64,000 nt of DNA from Setaria digitata. Its lineage: Eukaryota; Nematoda; Chromadorea; Rhabditida; Setariidae. The notes beneath the pieces are model-generated. The model saw only the letters and a program-made list of their open reading frames with translations, had not been told where the DNA came from and made no database searches. Within the stretch, counting starts at the first letter, position 1, and the number at the start of each line of letters is the position of its first letter. The DNA is taken from assembly GCA_003640385.1 (NCBI GenBank), contig RCAB01000006.1:310001-374000 (forward strand). Direction: 5' to 3'. The position numbers were made by a program, and so were the translations under genes. This document shows, in pieces, positions 25,021 through 39,615 of this stretch.

Positions 25021-26583
25021 TCAAGACTTTTTAAAACCACCAGTAGTTTGACGTTTTTTATTTCCAAGAGATCCCATTCGGCTCAATTTTAGTTGGTAAC
25101 GACGCTTTATTTTCCTTACTTTGTTTGTATATTTCAATCGCATCTTGTATTTTACTTCTTTTGCTGTCATTATGCCGAGTCGTCGAAGAACCGGGAAACT
25201 AAGCTGTATTAACAATAGAGTAGTAGCATAACGGAGGGGAGTAGCGATCTAAAACAAGACAAGTAGGTGTCGATAACACGATAACATTCAGATGTCCATA
25301 ATGTTACTGCTAAAATTACTTTAAAAATTTGGATCACAGATTTCTCGGTTGTATAGAGAAGTCTAATTCATAGTTACGTGCTGCACACATTGTATGTGGA
25401 ACTTTTGAAATACTTGTAGTCGCACAAATTAACTATCTATATACTGTTTAGCTCTGATCGCATCTTTCCTTGATAACACATATGCTTAAAAAACATACCT
25501 TATAAAGTAAAAAAGCTACCACAGCAACTCCTGCGTTAGGAGGAATTGATTTTACTCTGTCAACAACATAATTAGGAACATGATATTTCTCCAGCAATGC
25601 AACAACATCAAAACCGCTGAAACTATTTGAATCTGAACCATTAAATTCATTAATAACTGAAGCCGTAATTGCTGCTAGAAGGTAGTTAAAAAGAGACGAT
25701 TAAACCTTTTCACAGCGACGTAAAGGACAATAAACCAAACGGCGCAGTTCGCAATGTGTATTGGAATAGCGATATACCAATAACGTTTAAGATAATATTT
25801 CAGTTTTGCAAATAGTGTTGTAGGTTTCGTTTCCTGGAAAATATAAAATATTTCTGCAAATTTCTACAGCTTTTCATTAACAATGAGAATGAAAATGGTG
25901 AGAAATTAATTAATACTTTGTTTTCCTTCTGGACTGCTTCTTCTGCTTTTCTCAGTTTGTCATCATTTTCTGGAAGCGAAATATTGTATTTCTGAAAAGA
26001 ATCTTAATTAATATCTGACGCAATAGAAAGGTCACCGCACTTTTATCCACAATCTAATGATCCCTTCAAAAATATCATCCCAGTCAGCAAAGCACAGCAA
26101 TCTTAGTAATATGAATTTTCTAATCTTGTCTATCACCTTCATAGGATACGCAGAATAAGAACTGAAAACTAGTTAAACTAGGAACTACTTCTATTTCTAT
26201 TGTATTTCCAGAAAGAATCTTAATTACACCTAACACGTTCACTGACAGTCTGGCTCGATACCTCTGAATACCAGCCCTTACAGTTAAACCAACCTCTACA
26301 AAAAAAAAAAAAAACTAAGTATTGCAATTCAAGTACGTACTGCTTTAGTAGAATGAAGAAACCTTCTTCCTTCGTGTAGGGCATTCGGACTTGAAACAAG
26401 ACTCCGGATGGATATGTGAGTCGACATGACAAACTGTAGACTGCATGGATTAAAGGCCACGGTTTTTCTGTGCGGATAACTAAATGTTAGCTTGTTTGGT
26501 CCAGCTCCGAATTTCAGAAACCTTAGCAAACACTTGCTCTCTACTCTGACCATACCCATTCGCATCCCTAATGATGTTAACAT
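25021..26583 (-). CDS. FAM210A/B-like (DUF1279) mitochondrial membrane protein
   Basis: Five exons (26583-26341, 25991-25919, 25833-25706, 25616-25499, 25248-25021) give about 263 codons. The N-terminus is Arg/Ser-rich with few acids (MLTSLGMRMGMVRV), as in a mitochondrial presequence. An acidic/basic helix (NDDKLRKAEEAVQKENK) leads to the DUF1279 core: LKYYLKRYWYIAIPIHIA, a span CAVWFIVLYVAVK, GFDVVALLEKYHVPNYVVD, and AFLLYKIATPLRYATTLL, then a basic tail. The IATPxRYxxTL motif is characteristic of FAM210A, implicated in mitochondrial translation and cristae organisation. The start is fixed by TTTTCAG ending one base before the ATG, a likely trans-splice acceptor; the upstream TRAP-delta gene stops about 0.42 kb away. 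An earlier in-frame ATG at 26607 would lie upstream of that acceptor. Confidence 0.88.
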
Positions 26584-26584
26584 C

Positions 26585-26591
26585 CTGAAAA
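26585..26591 (-). promoter_or_regulatory. probable spliced-leader acceptor (TTTTCAG)
   Basis: The consensus nematode 3' splice signal sits one base upstream of the FAM210-like ATG, with no possible coding exon linked to it from upstream. This is what is expected of a trans-spliced downstream operon gene. Confidence 0.6.
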
Positions 26592-27006
26592 TCGATGAAT
26601 CGAGCAAATGTGCAATGCATCACTGTAACACGACCAATTTCTATAGCATCACGATTTGTGAACTTGTCACACTGCAAAATGCGAAGACTTGCATGGAAGG
26701 GATGATTTTAACCACAGCTTTACTGAATTTATAAATAAAACACGAACTTTTCTGGCAGAGGGGTAAACAATGCAAACTATAACAATTTATATAACAGACA
26801 AAGAAACGGAACCCATATAATGAATGATTCAAGTTAACTGTTATTCCATAACTCCACGATTATGGTCATAGAAATCACTGCACAAAACTCCTGTGAAAAC
26901 ATATCGAGAAACCTGTCCACCAGAAACAAAATAAAACTCATAACCCACATAACAGGAACATTAACTTGTTATTCTTATCAATAAAAAAGAAAACTAGAGC
27001 TATACT

Positions 27007-28386
27007 TTAAGCCATCAACTGACTCTTAAAATGATAACCAATATATAAAGCAAACAAAGCGAACGCAATAACAACGGTTTCTGATGCAACAGGAGATGAT
27101 TTTGAGACACCCTGAAAAGAGTTGCGTTGTGGGACAAGTACTTTTATTGTGATTAACAATGAGAAAATCTAGCTGAAATCCCAAATGACCATTAGGGTAC
27201 TTTCATAAGAAGGCATTTTTATGCATTTTGAAAAATTTAGGCTTCCCTAAAACTTTTTAAACTAAAACTTAGTAACAACCAACTGATACATCATGTAGGA
27301 TTGAAAAAGAAAGTCTGAACCGATTTTTAATCGAAATAGGAAAATGAAGCATACAGGATGTTTAAGCTGGACTGTGAAGAGTGGTTTTATTCTGGAGATA
27401 TCGTCCTGGCTCCGTTCTGCCTGGAAAAGAAAAAAAAGAATGAAAGGTATGGATACTTGCACTAGTTGTTTAAATTCCACAGTAAAAACGTTTTCTTTTT
27501 TTTTTTTTTAATACGTCATGCACTTGAAGCCGTAACCATCTCAGAGTCATTTTAGAGAATCCTTTCGAAAGCTTTCAGATTTCGAATAAACCGTAAAAAA
27601 AAAAGTTCCCCGATCCCTACGTTTGCACTGACTTATAATTAGTTCTTATAAAAAAGTGGCCGATAAAAATGATACACTTCCACAAATCTTAAAAGAGACT
27701 AAGGACAGCAAACAACCCAAGCAACAATTAACATTGCTGAAATATGTCATGAATTAAAGCACCTTGCGATATGCAGTTAAACCATCTTCATCGTAAATCG
27801 CGATATTGAACGTTTGAGCAGCAGATTCATCGTGCTCTAATTGCCAAGATATTTGATGTTTCGATGTTTCTTCTGATACTGCAGCCTGATATACTCGTCC
27901 ATTAGCAATACCATAAACAGCCATGTCCTGAAGTAGAATTGGAAAAGCACTCTTTTTATGAAGGAATCTTGCTGCAGCTTTTTATGCGTTCATCTTCACA
28001 AAAAATTTAAGGAAAGCAAAAGCTTACCTTGACGTTATTGGCGCACTGAAGATTAAATTCTATGATGTAAGTTGTGCTAAAGTGGAAGAAGGCATCAGTG
28101 GTTGAAAATGTTACTGCAGAATGATTGGGTGACTCACATGTGGTGGCTAAAACGTAAAGCAGTCTAAAAACTACTGTATATAGCAAAAAAAGTTTTGGAC
28201 TACGAAATATGCTGATAGCAAAAAGTTGAAAAATGCTCCACAGCGCCTTATGTGCCTTAGAAGCATAAAAGTAATCAATTCCTAGCAGCATAAAATATTC
28301 ATTCTACTGTTCTTTTAAACTCGAAAAAAAAACTTACCCTCAGCTCCAATCAAAACGGCCACCAATGTAAGCAATTTCCAAATCAT
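27007..28386 (-). CDS. trap-4: translocon-associated protein subunit delta (SSR4)
   Basis: Five exons (28386-28338, 28146-28028, 27927-27763, 27420-27355, 27111-27007) give 168 codons. A signal peptide ([16 protein letters not shown]) precedes a lumenal immunoglobulin-like domain: [20 protein letters not shown] then [29 protein letters not shown], then [20 protein letters not shown], ending in one C-terminal membrane span and a short KSQLMA tail. Order and length match SSR4/TRAP-delta of the ER TRAP complex, which sits beside the Sec61 channel and helps translocation and N-glycosylation. It is first of an apparent two-gene unit with the FAM210-like gene, and divergent from nft-1. Confidence 0.93.
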
Positions 28387-29093
28387 CTTGTGTCTCACTA
28401 GAAGCAATGTTAGCTGTCAAATTTTCTGAATCAAACTTTCTGACAGACAATGCTACGCGGATCGATCTCTATCAACTTAAGGCCAAAGCAGGAAGAATCT
28501 GCATGAATTCAGCGTCTCATATCATCCACTACACTTTTCGAACGCTTCTACAAGATACACTGGGAACATTCGCCACGTGGAACGTGCTCCCCCCAGCTTT
28601 CTCCCAGAAGCAATCCAGCACGAAAAAGGGCTCCTCGCACACGAGTTGCATGCAACGATTCCTGCAACCCACTGCTGGGCACTTTCGCTCCACGGTATGT
28701 CATTTGTCGCTCAGCTTTCCTTGTCTCCCTTCTCAGGCAAGGCTGTCTCTACGCTACTGATGTTGATTCTAGCTTCATTTGTACGTTACTTGGAACACGT
28801 CATTACTTTTTATAACTTCTTTCCATAACTGTGATGATCGTTCAAGACCAGAATTTTGTCCACCTGTTGCTGTAGTTTGGAGATTTAACAGTGATAAAAG
28901 AAATGTGCTGCTGATATGTTATTGGATATTGTTATCATCACTACCTAATGTTTCTAAGTGAAATCGTAAAAATTGCTTAGAAACTGAAGATTGAATTAGA
29001 AAATCAAACGTAAATTTCAGAAAGTTTTGGTCAAGTTATTCATAAATTTTTATGACTAACACCTGTTCATTGTATTATGTGGACCACAGTGTA
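28387..29093. promoter_or_regulatory. divergent promoter region trap-4 / nft-1
   Basis: About 0.7 kb separate two outward-facing start codons. A plus-strand frame at 28407-28760 has no family resemblance and is ignored. AAATTTCAG at 29012-29020 is a possible trans-splice acceptor for nft-1. Confidence 0.5.
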
Positions 29094-32307
<3,214 letters not shown>

Positions 32308-32453
32308 TTTGCGTATTGTATAGATGTTTATAAGGTTTTATGTACCAGCATCAGAGCCTATATCTTCTAATATAAGTAGGTGGTATTAACAAGAATAAAA
32401 TTGAGTCAGTTACGAGTGAATCTTATCAATAAACATAGCGAGACCATGTAATA

Positions 32454-33128
32454 TGGAAGTAGAACCGGGTAAAAATCCTTTTGCTTATCTAATTTTTTGA
32501 TATGAATTGTTTGCTTTGTATTATAGTAAATGAAGCGATAAATTAACATTGATTGTATTGATTAGAATATGGATTGCATTTTGACTCCATTTGTTCTTTG
32601 ATGAGTGCAGCTGGAAATGAGTGTTCTCAGTGAAATAAAGCATGAATGGTGTGCTTTACTCTTGACTGCTTAGAAGATGGACCGTTCCAATGCAAACCAA
32701 AGATGCAGGATGGTTATCACGGAGTTCAGGTTCAAGATATAGGAGTCAGTGTAAAAACTGCGTGGGACAGTGATGTAATATAGTCACATTTAAGTTGAGA
32801 CTTCGCTCCTACGATGTTGTATCTTCAATAATGGGGTTTATTCTCGAGGTAGTAGTAATTGCGTGAGTTATTTATTCATAGATTTCCTCATGTTTTATAC
32901 TTTAATACGTATTGATATGGAAGGTCCATGGGAATTTGGAATATATAATGAATGATATTTTCAATTTTCAAGAAATAGAGTTGTAGTTTCCTACTGTTTA
33001 ACACATTCCCAAATTTATTATTGCGTAGGTAGCAAATTTCAAGTGATCCTGGACGAAGCATCCTAGAAGCTTTAGAAGAGCCGGGAGATTCCAAGTTGTC
33101 TGATGAAGTATTCGAATTATTTGGCTAA
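32454..33128 (+). CDS. possible small multi-exon gene, unknown
   Basis: Pieces with splice-like ends and compatible phase: ATGGAAGTAGAACCGG with a GTAAAA donor (32454), an exon after TGAGTGCAG (AGNECS), one after ACTGCTTAG (DGPFQCKPKMQDGYHGVQ), and a C-terminal piece after GCGTAGGTAG (QISSDPGRSILEALEEPGDS, then KLSDEVFELFG and stop at 33128). The last piece has clearly protein-like acidic/Leu composition. The joins are guesses, and the middle pieces are short enough to be chance. Family not recognised. Confidence 0.3.
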
Positions 33129-33180
33129 GGTTAGGCAATTCAGATATCGGGTAAATTAACTAACAGGTGGATCAAAAAGA

Positions 33181-33302
33181 ATGAATGGTTCGATGACTGC
33201 TATTGTGAGCCTCTTCGAGGAGGTTAAAGAACAGCAGTATCAAGGTCCCCCATCATCAACTAATGCTGTGCGGCAATGTCCAGACGGTCCTGGTGATGTC
33301 GC
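33181..33302 (+). other. exon-like 41-codon frame upstream of GALNT, possible uORF
   Basis: An ATG at 33181 opens a frame (MNGSMTAIVSLFEEVKEQQY...) ending in a good GTAAGT donor. If spliced to the acceptor at 33833 the frame ends at once in TGA, 12 bp before the GALNT ATG. It could be a 5' UTR exon carrying a short upstream ORF. Confidence 0.35.
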
Positions 33303-33848
33303 GTAAGTTTTTTTAATTCTGAACCATACAAAAACGGCATAATTTTACTTTACCAACCGTTAATTATGGTGGCACCATTCAAGCTGACTCCTTTTCCTTT
33401 TTTTTTTTTTTAAACATTCAACCACAGTAACACTCAAGAGCTTCATGCCCTCTAGTTCTACCATTCATTTTTGTCGAAATTTCAATTTGCTTAATTACGG
33501 ATTGTTATTTTTCTCCCACCTAAATTTTCATTTTCAATGCAGTTGGTTGAAAATGCTTTTCTCATTCCATTGTTCTGCATTATGGCGTATATTTCATCAA
33601 TTTTTAGAGAAACTGTGATTGTTTTGTTTAGACTGTCCTGTTTTCTTTTCTGTTGTCTTCGACGCCTTCTTGTGAATTCTTTTGCCCACAATATTATTAA
33701 GTTGCAAATTTAATTCAGAAAACTAGAATTTCTAGAAAATGATTCTATTTACGATTTTTTTTAAAGTGGTTCCTATTCACGTTGCGGCTTCAATAATTTC
33801 GATGAGGTTAATGTTGAGACTTTTTTTTTTCAGGTGATCGTAGGAGGG

Positions 33849-36454
33849 ATGATGTTATGGCGTTACTTTAGGAGGTCTGGCAAAAAAATACCACAGCTAG
33901 TAGCTCTAACAATTTGTTTTATTGGGTTGTATGTAACTTTATCTATGCCAAAACCATCAGCAGTACAGGAGGAAAGACATGAAGACATGATGGCTGGTGT
34001 TTTCATTGGAAATATTGCTCAGCAGACAGAGAATTGTTCATTTTTCGTCCTTCCTTTTTTTCCTTTTTTTTTTTTTTTTTCTCAAGAGGGAGAGAGATAG
34101 AGGAGGAAAAGGATTATTCAAGAATTCCCAGAGGAAACTAGGGAAGTTCTCTATAATTCTGTTTCAAAAAAGGATTTTATTTTGGTACTTCAGCAAGTTC
34201 TTTACTTTAGAGAAATGTGCATTGGAATATGCACATTTCATTTCAAATTTAACAGTCTAAATATAGTTTTAGTTATTCACGAAATTACGGAAGTTGATGG
34301 TTTGGATCCATTTGTTTCGTATAAAAATTTTGGTAAGAAAGATTGGCATGATTATGAATCAATGAGACGTGATACTTTAAGAAAAGGACTGGGTGAGGGT
34401 GGCAAACCAGTAATTATACCAGCTGACGAAATGAAGAAGTTACGAGTAAGGCTCTGAAGTTATTATTCAAAAGTTTTTGTTTTGAAATATAAGCCATCTG
34501 TTCTTAAGGAATTGAATTTAAGTTCATATATAAAATGAGTATCACAAATATTCTAAGAATTTGAAAACTCGGCCTTTTTTCATAATGAGGAGGGCTTTGA
34601 GAATCTTAGTATTTTATAATTTATTTGAACCAATCTTTTATAATTCTCTTTCCGTTATGTTTGTGATTTGCTACATTTTTAGGATGATCTCTACCGTGTA
34701 AATGGTTATGATGCTTATGTTAGCGATTTGATTGCTCTGAATCGTTCAGTTAAAGATATACGACATTCAGAATGCAAAAATATACAGTATTTCGAGAAAT
34801 TACCGAGCGTAGGGATAGTGTTTCCTTTTCATGATGAGGTTTGTCATCTGCAGTCAGTGAAGGCAAATTTGTTTAATTTCTAGCTTTGTTTCATATGTCG
34901 AACTCAGAGCGTCTGATTATTACTTCTCCTTGTAGCACAACTCTACACTGCTGAGAAGTGTATATTCCGTAATAAATCGATCTCCAAAAGATGTTATGAA
35001 GGAAATCATTCTCGTTGATGATGGAAGCACAAAACCATTCCTGAAAGGGCCGCTTGAAGAGTTTCTGAAAAAGGCTGGTCTTCATCACATCGTTAAAGTT
35101 ATTCGGACGCTGTAAGTTTTTCTGTAATAAGCAAACTGCTTTGAATTTATCCGAGGCTTTTCTTCATTTTAAAGATTTTTCATTATTTTAGGAAAAGAGA
35201 AGGATTGATTCGAGCGCGTCAAATAGGTGCACAACATGTAACAGCCGATATAATTGTGTTTTTGGACGCACATTCAGAGGCAAATTATAACTGGTTGCCA
35301 CCACTTATTGAACCAATTGCACTGAATTATAAGTAATTCTTGTACTTATCTATTTGACTGGTGAGCTTAGAAATTGTGTTGTCGACCTCAAAGGAGTTTA
35401 CTTTCATAGTCCCACTAAAATCAAGACTGCAGCAAAATTTATCATTTAACACATTCTTTAAATGATATTTGTTCGCTAATATACGGTATGTCGCTTTCAG
35501 AACAGTGGTTTGTCCTTTTGTCGATATCATTGACTGCAACACGTATGAGTACCGTGCACAGGATGAAGGTGGCAGAGGTTTGAAATTTTTCTCTATGATT
35601 TTTACGATAAAGACGATAAAAGTGATTAAACTTCGACATTTCAGGTTCGTTTGATTGGGAATTCAATTACAAACGCCTTCCTTTAACGGAAGATGATAAG
35701 AAAAATCCAACTCGTCCCTTCCGTAGCCCAGTTATGGCTGGTGGATATTTTGCAATCAGCAGGAAATGGTTTTGGGAGTTAGGAGGTTATGATGAGGGCC
35801 TTGAGATATGGGGTGGTGAACAGTATGAGTTGTCCTTCAAGGTAAATCGCTATTATTTTTTTAATGATTTTTTTTTAATGCAGACTTCAATCCTTTTTTT
35901 GTAAATTAGCTGTTATGTCAGATAGACCGCCAAGCGTATTTGCTTCATGCCTGTAACATTCAGTGCACAGGCATTGCACTGTTTTTCAACCGTTTATCAT
36001 TTCAGTTTTTATTAAAAATCGTTGATGAAGTTTTCTCACGTAGTTTTCTCTATAGTGGTTTGCTGAAATATTTATTAAGGATAATGATGTTATCATCGAG
36101 TTATTTTAAAATGAGGTAAAGTACTGAAATTATTGTTTTCACTTCCTTATTCACTTGGTATATTGTTAGGTGTGGCAGTGTCACGGTACAATGGTTGATG
36201 CTCCTTGTTCAAGAGTTGGACACATTTACCGTTGCAAATATGTTCCCTTTCCGAATCCAGGTATCGGGGATTTCATTTCCAGAAATTACAGAAGGTATTT
36301 CTTTTTAGTAATTTTCTTTATATCAAGTAATGAAGATTTGACTTTGTTAATCTGCTAGATGAAAATTTTCAGAGTTGCAGAAGTATGGATGGATGAATAT
36401 GCAGAGTTTTTGTACAAACGCAGGCCACTGCTTCGTACTGCTAATTTTGGTATA

Positions 36455-36485
<31 letters not shown>

Positions 36486-37508
36486 GAAGTGGCCTGGAAA
36501 CGGTCAATTTTATTTAATTAAAAGAAAAAAAAATCAAATGTTCAGTTCAGGCTTGAGTTTTCGGTTATATGAGATATTTTTAGGCGATCTTAGTAAGCAG
36601 AAAGCAGTTAGAAAGAGACTTAAATGTAAGTCGTTCGACTGGTTCATGAAAGAGATTGCATTTGATCAAGACAAGTTTTATCCTGCAGTGGAACCCGAAG
36701 ATAGTGCTGCAGGTTGTTTAAAGTTTTTATTTTTGTTAATGTTTAAAATGATCGTTTGAAAAAAATCGTGTATTAGATTTAAAATTCCTTAAACACATAA
36801 ATGATTGTACAGGTGAGCTTCGTAATATTGCTGCAAATGCATGTGTAGATACGCAGTTTCAAGATACCGAAAAGAAATTTGGTTTACGAAAATGTATTAG
36901 TGACGACCCAGTTAGCGGAGGTGAACAAGTAAGTAATCCCTCCTTTGCTATGAAATCCCATTTGTGTTTTTAATTCACAGTAAAGTTGTAAAGATTTTCT
37001 AAAATTTCAAGAATCTTCGGCTTACATTTTGGCACGATGTACGACTGCGCACACGAACAGTTTGTTTAGATGTTTCAGCTTCTGTGAATCAAGCGCCTAT
37101 TGTTTTGTTTCCTTGGTAACATTTTAAAATCGATTTTGTATAATTTTTCGTTCCAGGCTGGGGAATCATTTTTTTTTGGTTTCAAAGCAGTTTCTGAATA
37201 AACTTAAAGGATAGTTGAAGTCCTCTCTATCATTTTAATCTCTGATTTAGTGATAAGAATGGATAATCTTCCTGTAACTAAATCTAAATTTTGTTCATCG
37301 CAGCCATGGTATGCAAGGCAATCAGCATTTCAAATATTTGCCTGATGTACAGCAGATGTATCATCCGGTTAGTGGTTTATGCATGGATTGCGATGTAGAG
37401 CATGGAGAAATTTTCATGAATCCATGTGATGCAGGACGGAAAACTCAAAAATGGATTTGGACGAAGGTTAATCTGAAATTAATCGAAGAACGTAATAGGA
37501 AGACTTGA
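33849..37508 (+). CDS. gly-7: polypeptide N-acetylgalactosaminyltransferase (GALNT10/7-like)
   Basis: Thirteen exons (33849-33996, 34273-34445, 34683-34838, 34936-35111, 35192-35332, 35501-35577, 35645-35841, 36170-36294, 36373-36449, 36584-36712, 36813-36928, 37012-37115, 37304-37508) give 608 codons. It is a type II Golgi protein: short cytosolic tail, signal anchor ([17 protein letters not shown]), stem, then a GT-A catalytic domain with [24 protein letters not shown], metal-binding DAH in FLDAHSE, and the Gal/GalNAc-T motif [19 protein letters not shown], followed by a ricin-type lectin domain with CHGMQGNQ and CMDCD. It starts mucin-type O-glycosylation by moving GalNAc from UDP-GalNAc to Ser/Thr. 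Closest remembered subgroup is GALNT10/GALNT7 (worm GLY-7); the exact orthologue is not proven. The usual Cys after DxH is Ser here. Confidence 0.94.
36456..36482. repeat. poly-T tract
   Basis: About 27 consecutive T in an intron of the GALNT gene, just after a donor. Confidence 0.9.
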
Positions 37509-37918
37509 TTGGGGAGCTATTGGAACACTCATGATTGAAAGTTTTTAATTCAAATTTACTTTTGTTACAGCTATTTTGTTATGATATCTGCGTACCTATA
37601 TATAAATTGACAAAGACAACTCTTTGTATCAGTTATGTAATAACTCTGAATTCGTATAGTAACAGAAAAATTGGTTTATTTAAATTTCTACAAGTCGCAT
37701 TTTTATTATTCTAGGTTTTATTTCTCCATACGAGCTCTGCTCGTCTTGAGGCTATGCTGAAAGTTTCCAATCTTCTGGTTGTAAAAAGCCTCTCGTGCAA
37801 CATTTTTTTGGCACCGTTTGATGAAATGAGCTGAAATGTTGAATTTTTTTTTCAGGTTTTTCTAAATGTAGAAGATTTGGTTTAGAGATTTTTTTTTTTT
37901 TTTTTTAATATAGAAGTC

Positions 37919-39615
37919 ATGTCTTCCTTTCTTATTCTAATAAGTTATTTTGTTTTCATTCAGTCACACTCAATCGTTACTGAATTAGAAGTTCATACGA
38001 ATAAAATTATTGAACCTCTGTGCCATGTTTTGGGTTTAGTAATTATATATTTCAATTTCTATGATTTCATTCCGGTTGTTTTTCGTAGTAAGGTAATTTC
38101 CAACCTATATTGTGTGCTATATCATATATTATGCTATCTTTTTGCTCCTTAAAGCTACAATCACGTTATCAATTATGCATGAACGTAAGCCTTCTGTGGA
38201 GGGGGGAGGAGGGGGGGGGGGGCTTAAGCCGTGAAGACTGGAGTGATTTTTACGTGTATTGACGAACTAAAAATTTGTTTTTTTCTTTCTCTTGCAAATT
38301 TTGCTTCTCATAAGAAACATTTTCTTTGTAAAAGTTCTTTAAGCAATTAAAATTGTAATATGTTAATCTATTTGTTATATAGGTATGTATTCAGTTCTTT
38401 ATTCATAAGGCTTGACGTCATCTATCGGTATTGTTTTGTGATCATCTAATTCATTCCTTGTCTTGTTCAGTTCTGAAATAACTATTGAAAATATTGGTTA
38501 TTATTTTTTCCTTAAGTCACTGTCTTCCAATTTCGAAAAGCATTACTATACTGTGACTTGTGTTGGAAATATTACCGAATCCTTGTAAATTTTTGATAAC
38601 GAAATATTTATGATGTGTGCTTAGTATTGTTTACGACTCAATGATGTTCATTATCATTTTTTTTAAAAAAAATTTCTCGCGCGCTCTGTTCTAGGAAGTA
38701 ATCCAACAAATGAGTGGTGAAGATTAGCTCCGCGTTTATTAAGATTCTGAAAGAGTTTAACTCTCGAATTTGTTAAAGACCAGATAGATTATAATTGGAA
38801 TCGGATCAGGTAGGAGATTAACACTGGAAGGTGTACTTGATTTTTCGGTGATGTTAAAGTCTTTTAGAAGATATTCTTCAGTTATGAGATGCTAATGAAC
38901 TTAGTAAATATGTTTTCCTACAGTTTGGCAATCTTAAATGTTCAAAAAGTGTGAGAATATTGTATGGACACCAAAGCGGTCTATTGTTTTTCAACTGTGA
39001 TTCATTTCTTGCAGTCGAAGAGATCTAGTTGGAAGTTCTGCTCCCCTAGAGTTTTTTATTCAGAGGCTAGTTAAATGATTCTGTTCCGAGTGCGAAAAGA
39101 GTGGCACGTTATTTGATGTGTAAACAGTATCTGAAATGTACGCCATATTGATTTGCTTATTTATCAATCACTATGACGTACACTTCAGCATACTATAATA
39201 CAGCAATCAGTTGCAAGTGGGAAAGCTGGTGGAGCAGGTTTTGACTAATGATAGTGTTTAATTTTGTTTTAGGGTTGGGGAACTATTGCAATTCGCAGAA
39301 ATTGCAGTCTGATTGGGGAAGCATTTCCAGGCCAAGAAAAGCTTAAGGTACATTACTTTTTCAAGGTTGTTCAATAAACGATGACAGGGATTGTTCAGTC
39401 CAACTGTGGCGGAGATGACTGTTGTTTTTCAGATCAAATTTGGAGAAGTGAGATTTAAAGTTAAGGAACTGTATCGCTGGTTGACATGGAAAACAGCGGC
39501 TGTCTGTGGTGTAGTCTGTTTTAGAACGGTACGAGAAAACGAGATGGTTTTCATTTCATGCATAAATAATGCACATTTTGCACATGTATGCAGTGCAGGT
39601 GAACATATTGTTTAG
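37919..39615 (+). CDS. candidate small secreted protein, unknown
   Basis: Three pieces join in phase 0: 37919-38038 (hydrophobic start MSSFLILISYFVFIQS, then a hydrophilic stretch with IIEPLCHVLGL; GTAATT donor), 39273-39347 (acceptor GTTTTAG, GWGTIAIRRNCSLIGEAF, donor GTACAT) and 39433-39615 (acceptor TTTTTCAG, IKFGEVRFKVKELYRWLTWK... to a stop). The first piece resembles a signal peptide. About 126 codons with several Cys. No family recognised; a chance assembly of open frames is quite possible. Confidence 0.25.
38197..38222. repeat. G-rich tract
   Basis: GGAGGGGGGAGGAGG followed by at least 12 G, similar to the tract at 18.24 kb. Intergenic or within an intron of the candidate secreted gene. 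Confidence 0.8.

Larger units (their letters stand above)
32308..33848. other. gap between nft-1 and the GALNT gene, with possible small exons
   Basis: Contains the nft-1 3' UTR, several short coding-like pieces at 32454-33128 (listed separately), and a 41-codon exon-like frame at 33181-33302. A strong acceptor at 33833 lies 15 bp before the GALNT ATG. Confidence 0.5.

Noticed and set aside
28407..28828. Overlapping plus-strand frames between trap-4 and nft-1
   Set aside because: No family resemblance or splice signals; likely promoter or UTR sequence.
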